Shown in pieces: positions 5,875 to 7,042 of a stretch of DNA of 7,042 nucleotides; position 1 is the first letter of the stretch, and each line of letters opens with the position of its first letter. This DNA comes from Chryseobacterium sp. UBA6632. GTDB taxonomy: Bacteria; Bacteroidota; Bacteroidia; Flavobacteriales; Weeksellaceae. The stretch lies in assembly GCA_002455915.1 (NCBI GenBank), contig DKLU01000232.1, positions 1-7,042 on the forward strand, read 5' to 3'. The notes beneath the pieces were generated by a model, which had not been told where the DNA came from, ran no database searches, and saw nothing but the letters and a program-made list of their open reading frames with translations. Made by a program: the position numbers and the translations under genes.

Positions 5875-7042
5875 ATGTTCGGAAATTTACACGTGGCGAT
5901 GAAAAAAATCGGGGTTGGTCTCGGTGTTTTGGCATTCGCAAGTACATATTCATACGCTCAGCAATGGGAGAATGTAGGAGGTGTGGCAACGGTTTCGGCC
6001 GGAGGAAGTAGCTATAACAATCTGGTTGTAGATAATGCAGGAAAATATTATCTTTCATATTATGATACTTCAGTAGCAAAAGGCTCTGTTCAGGTTTTTA
6101 ACGGAAATACTTGGTCTTATGCAGGAGGAAGTGCGGGGATTACAACAGGAACTGCGCTTTATAATTCTTTATCAGTAGACGGTTTAGGCAATATTTATTA
6201 TACAAATCAGATCGGATATCCGGGTTCGGGAATGGAAGTTCGTCAGTTTAACGGAACATCTTGGAATTCATTACCAAACTCAACCAATACGTCTGTAAAT
6301 TACCATGCTTCGGCAGTTTCACCTTCTAATGTTTTATTTACGTTCGGAAATCATAACTCAGGAACTGTTTATCGTTATGTAAACGGCGCTTGGGAGCAAG
6401 TTGGGAATGCAGGTTTTTCCAACGGTGCCATGTATGCAGAAATGGTAATCGGAACCAACAATAAAGTATACACAGCAAACGTATCAAGTGGTTTAAGAGT
6501 CTATGTAAATTCTACGACAGCCAGTGCTACAGACAATTGGGAATTGGTTGGCGGAAGTATTGTAGATGGTGCTGCGGCAAGCGAGCAGTATACTTCGGAT
6601 ATTGCGATTGATGGAAATAACAATGTATATGTTGCCTATGTTTCCAATTCAGCAAACGGAACTAAATTAAATGTTAAAAAATTCGATGGAACTTCTTGGG
6701 TAGCGGTTGGAAATCAATACTTCAGTGAAGGAAGAATGCAGCACGTTGCCATTGCTGTGACGCCTTCAGGAGAGCCTTATGTGGTGGGAAGCCGTTTCGA
6801 AAATGATAATTATCTGAAAAATTCAGTATTTAAGTTAAATGCTAATCAAGTCTGGGAAAAATTCGGAGGAGATTTTATTTCTGACGGGCAGGCGACTTAT
6901 AATGATTTAGTAATTGATAAGGCTAATAATTATTTGGTTTTAGCATATTCAGATGGAGGTACAAAAGTGAAAAGAATTTCAATCACAAGTAATAATACAA
7001 TTCCAACTTGTAACAATACAGATCCGGGAAATAACCCTGGAG
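5875..7042 (+). CDS. Secreted seven-repeat (beta-propeller-like) protein, 3'-truncated by window edge
   Basis: An uninterrupted frame of 389 codons runs off the window end. It begins with a signal peptide: a basic start (MKK at 9-11), a hydrophobic core GVGLGVLAFAS and a likely cut after YSYA (residue 28). ATG 5875 is chosen for its A-rich leader; ATG 5899 (M9) would give a more classical signal peptide and is the alternative. The mature part has seven repeats starting near residues 50, 99, 146, 190, 243, 293 and 345. Each has a strand such as LVVDNAGKYYLSY or IAIDGNNNVYVAY, and most then have an NGTSW-like turn (FNGNTW, FNGTSW, VNGAW, FDGTSW). Seven units of about 49 residues suggest a seven-bladed propeller. 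From about 366 a low-complexity linker with a Cys (TCNNTDPGNNPG) leads out of view. Large Bacteroidota secreted proteins of this kind often end in a type IX secretion sorting domain, but that part is not in the window. The ligand and function are unknown. Confidence 0.88.
   Translation, partial: MFGNLHVAMKKIGVGLGVLAFASTYSYAQQWENVGGVATVSAGGSSYNNLVVDNAGKYYLSYYDTSVAKGSVQVFNGNTWSYAGGSAGITTGTALYNSLSVDGLGNIYYTNQIGYPGSGMEVRQFNGTSWNSLPNSTNTSVNYHASAVSPSNVLFTFGNHNSGTVYRYVNGAWEQVGNAGFSNGAMYAEMVIGTNNKVYTANVSSGLRVYVNSTTASATDNWELVGGSIVDGAAASEQYTSDIAIDGNNNVYVAYVSNSANGTKLNVKKFDGTSWVAVGNQYFSEGRMQHVAIAVTPSGEPYVVGSRFENDNYLKNSVFKLNANQVWEKFGGDFISDGQATYNDLVIDKANNYLVLAYSDGGTKVKRISITSNNTIPTCNNTDPGNNPG

Noticed and set aside
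5873..6079. 68-residue minus-strand frame opposite the secreted-protein start
   Set aside because: It covers the signal peptide and first repeat of a clear plus-strand gene and has no recognisable features.

Overview
The window reads as chromosome of a member of the Flavobacteriia, most likely Chryseobacterium or a close relative. This is inferred from several things: AT-rich DNA, A-rich leaders without Shine-Dalgarno motifs, promoters of the Bacteroidota form TTG-N17-23-TAnnTTTG (three good matches at 2627-2660, 4415-4445 and 5802-5829), a short double-glycine-leader peptide of the kind common in Chryseobacterium, and the protein sequences themselves. No database search was possible, so the genus is a judgement.

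Layout. (1) 1-615, plus strand: the 3' part of an ABC transporter ATPase, cut by the window edge inside its Walker A motif. It converges on (2) 684-878, minus strand: a 64-residue Cys-rich peptide with a GG leader, and the two share a bidirectional terminator. (3) 1099-2493, minus strand: class II fumarase FumC, followed by a long imperfect hairpin and a terminator. (4) 2683-4290, plus strand: class I (iron-sulfur) fumarase, divergent from fumC. The 189-bp gap between them holds a promoter for each gene, a perfect 19-bp palindrome and a hairpin in the fumC leader. (5) 4291-4462: an intergenic inverted repeat of GATAG-type units, then a composite hairpin that looks like both the fumarase terminator and the promoter of the next gene. 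(6) 4463-4759, plus strand: a 98-residue membrane protein with a His-rich tail. (7) 4860-5726, minus strand: an AraC-family regulator, convergent with gene 6 over a strong terminator. (8) 5875 to the window end, plus strand: a secreted protein with seven repeats of about 49 residues, probably a beta-propeller. It diverges from the regulator over an 18-bp palindrome that carries the -10-type box TAATTTTG on both strands.

How the genes work together. The two unrelated fumarases catalyse the same TCA-cycle step (fumarate to L-malate), one independent of iron and oxygen-stable, the other dependent on an oxygen-sensitive [4Fe-4S] cluster. Their head-to-head arrangement around one control region suggests coordinated or opposed expression. 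The AraC regulator may control the secreted propeller gene across the shared palindromic promoter. The remaining genes look like separate transcription units. I see no phage, insertion sequence, CRISPR array or RNA gene. The least explained parts are the double-glycine peptide, the His-tailed membrane protein and the palindromic control elements.
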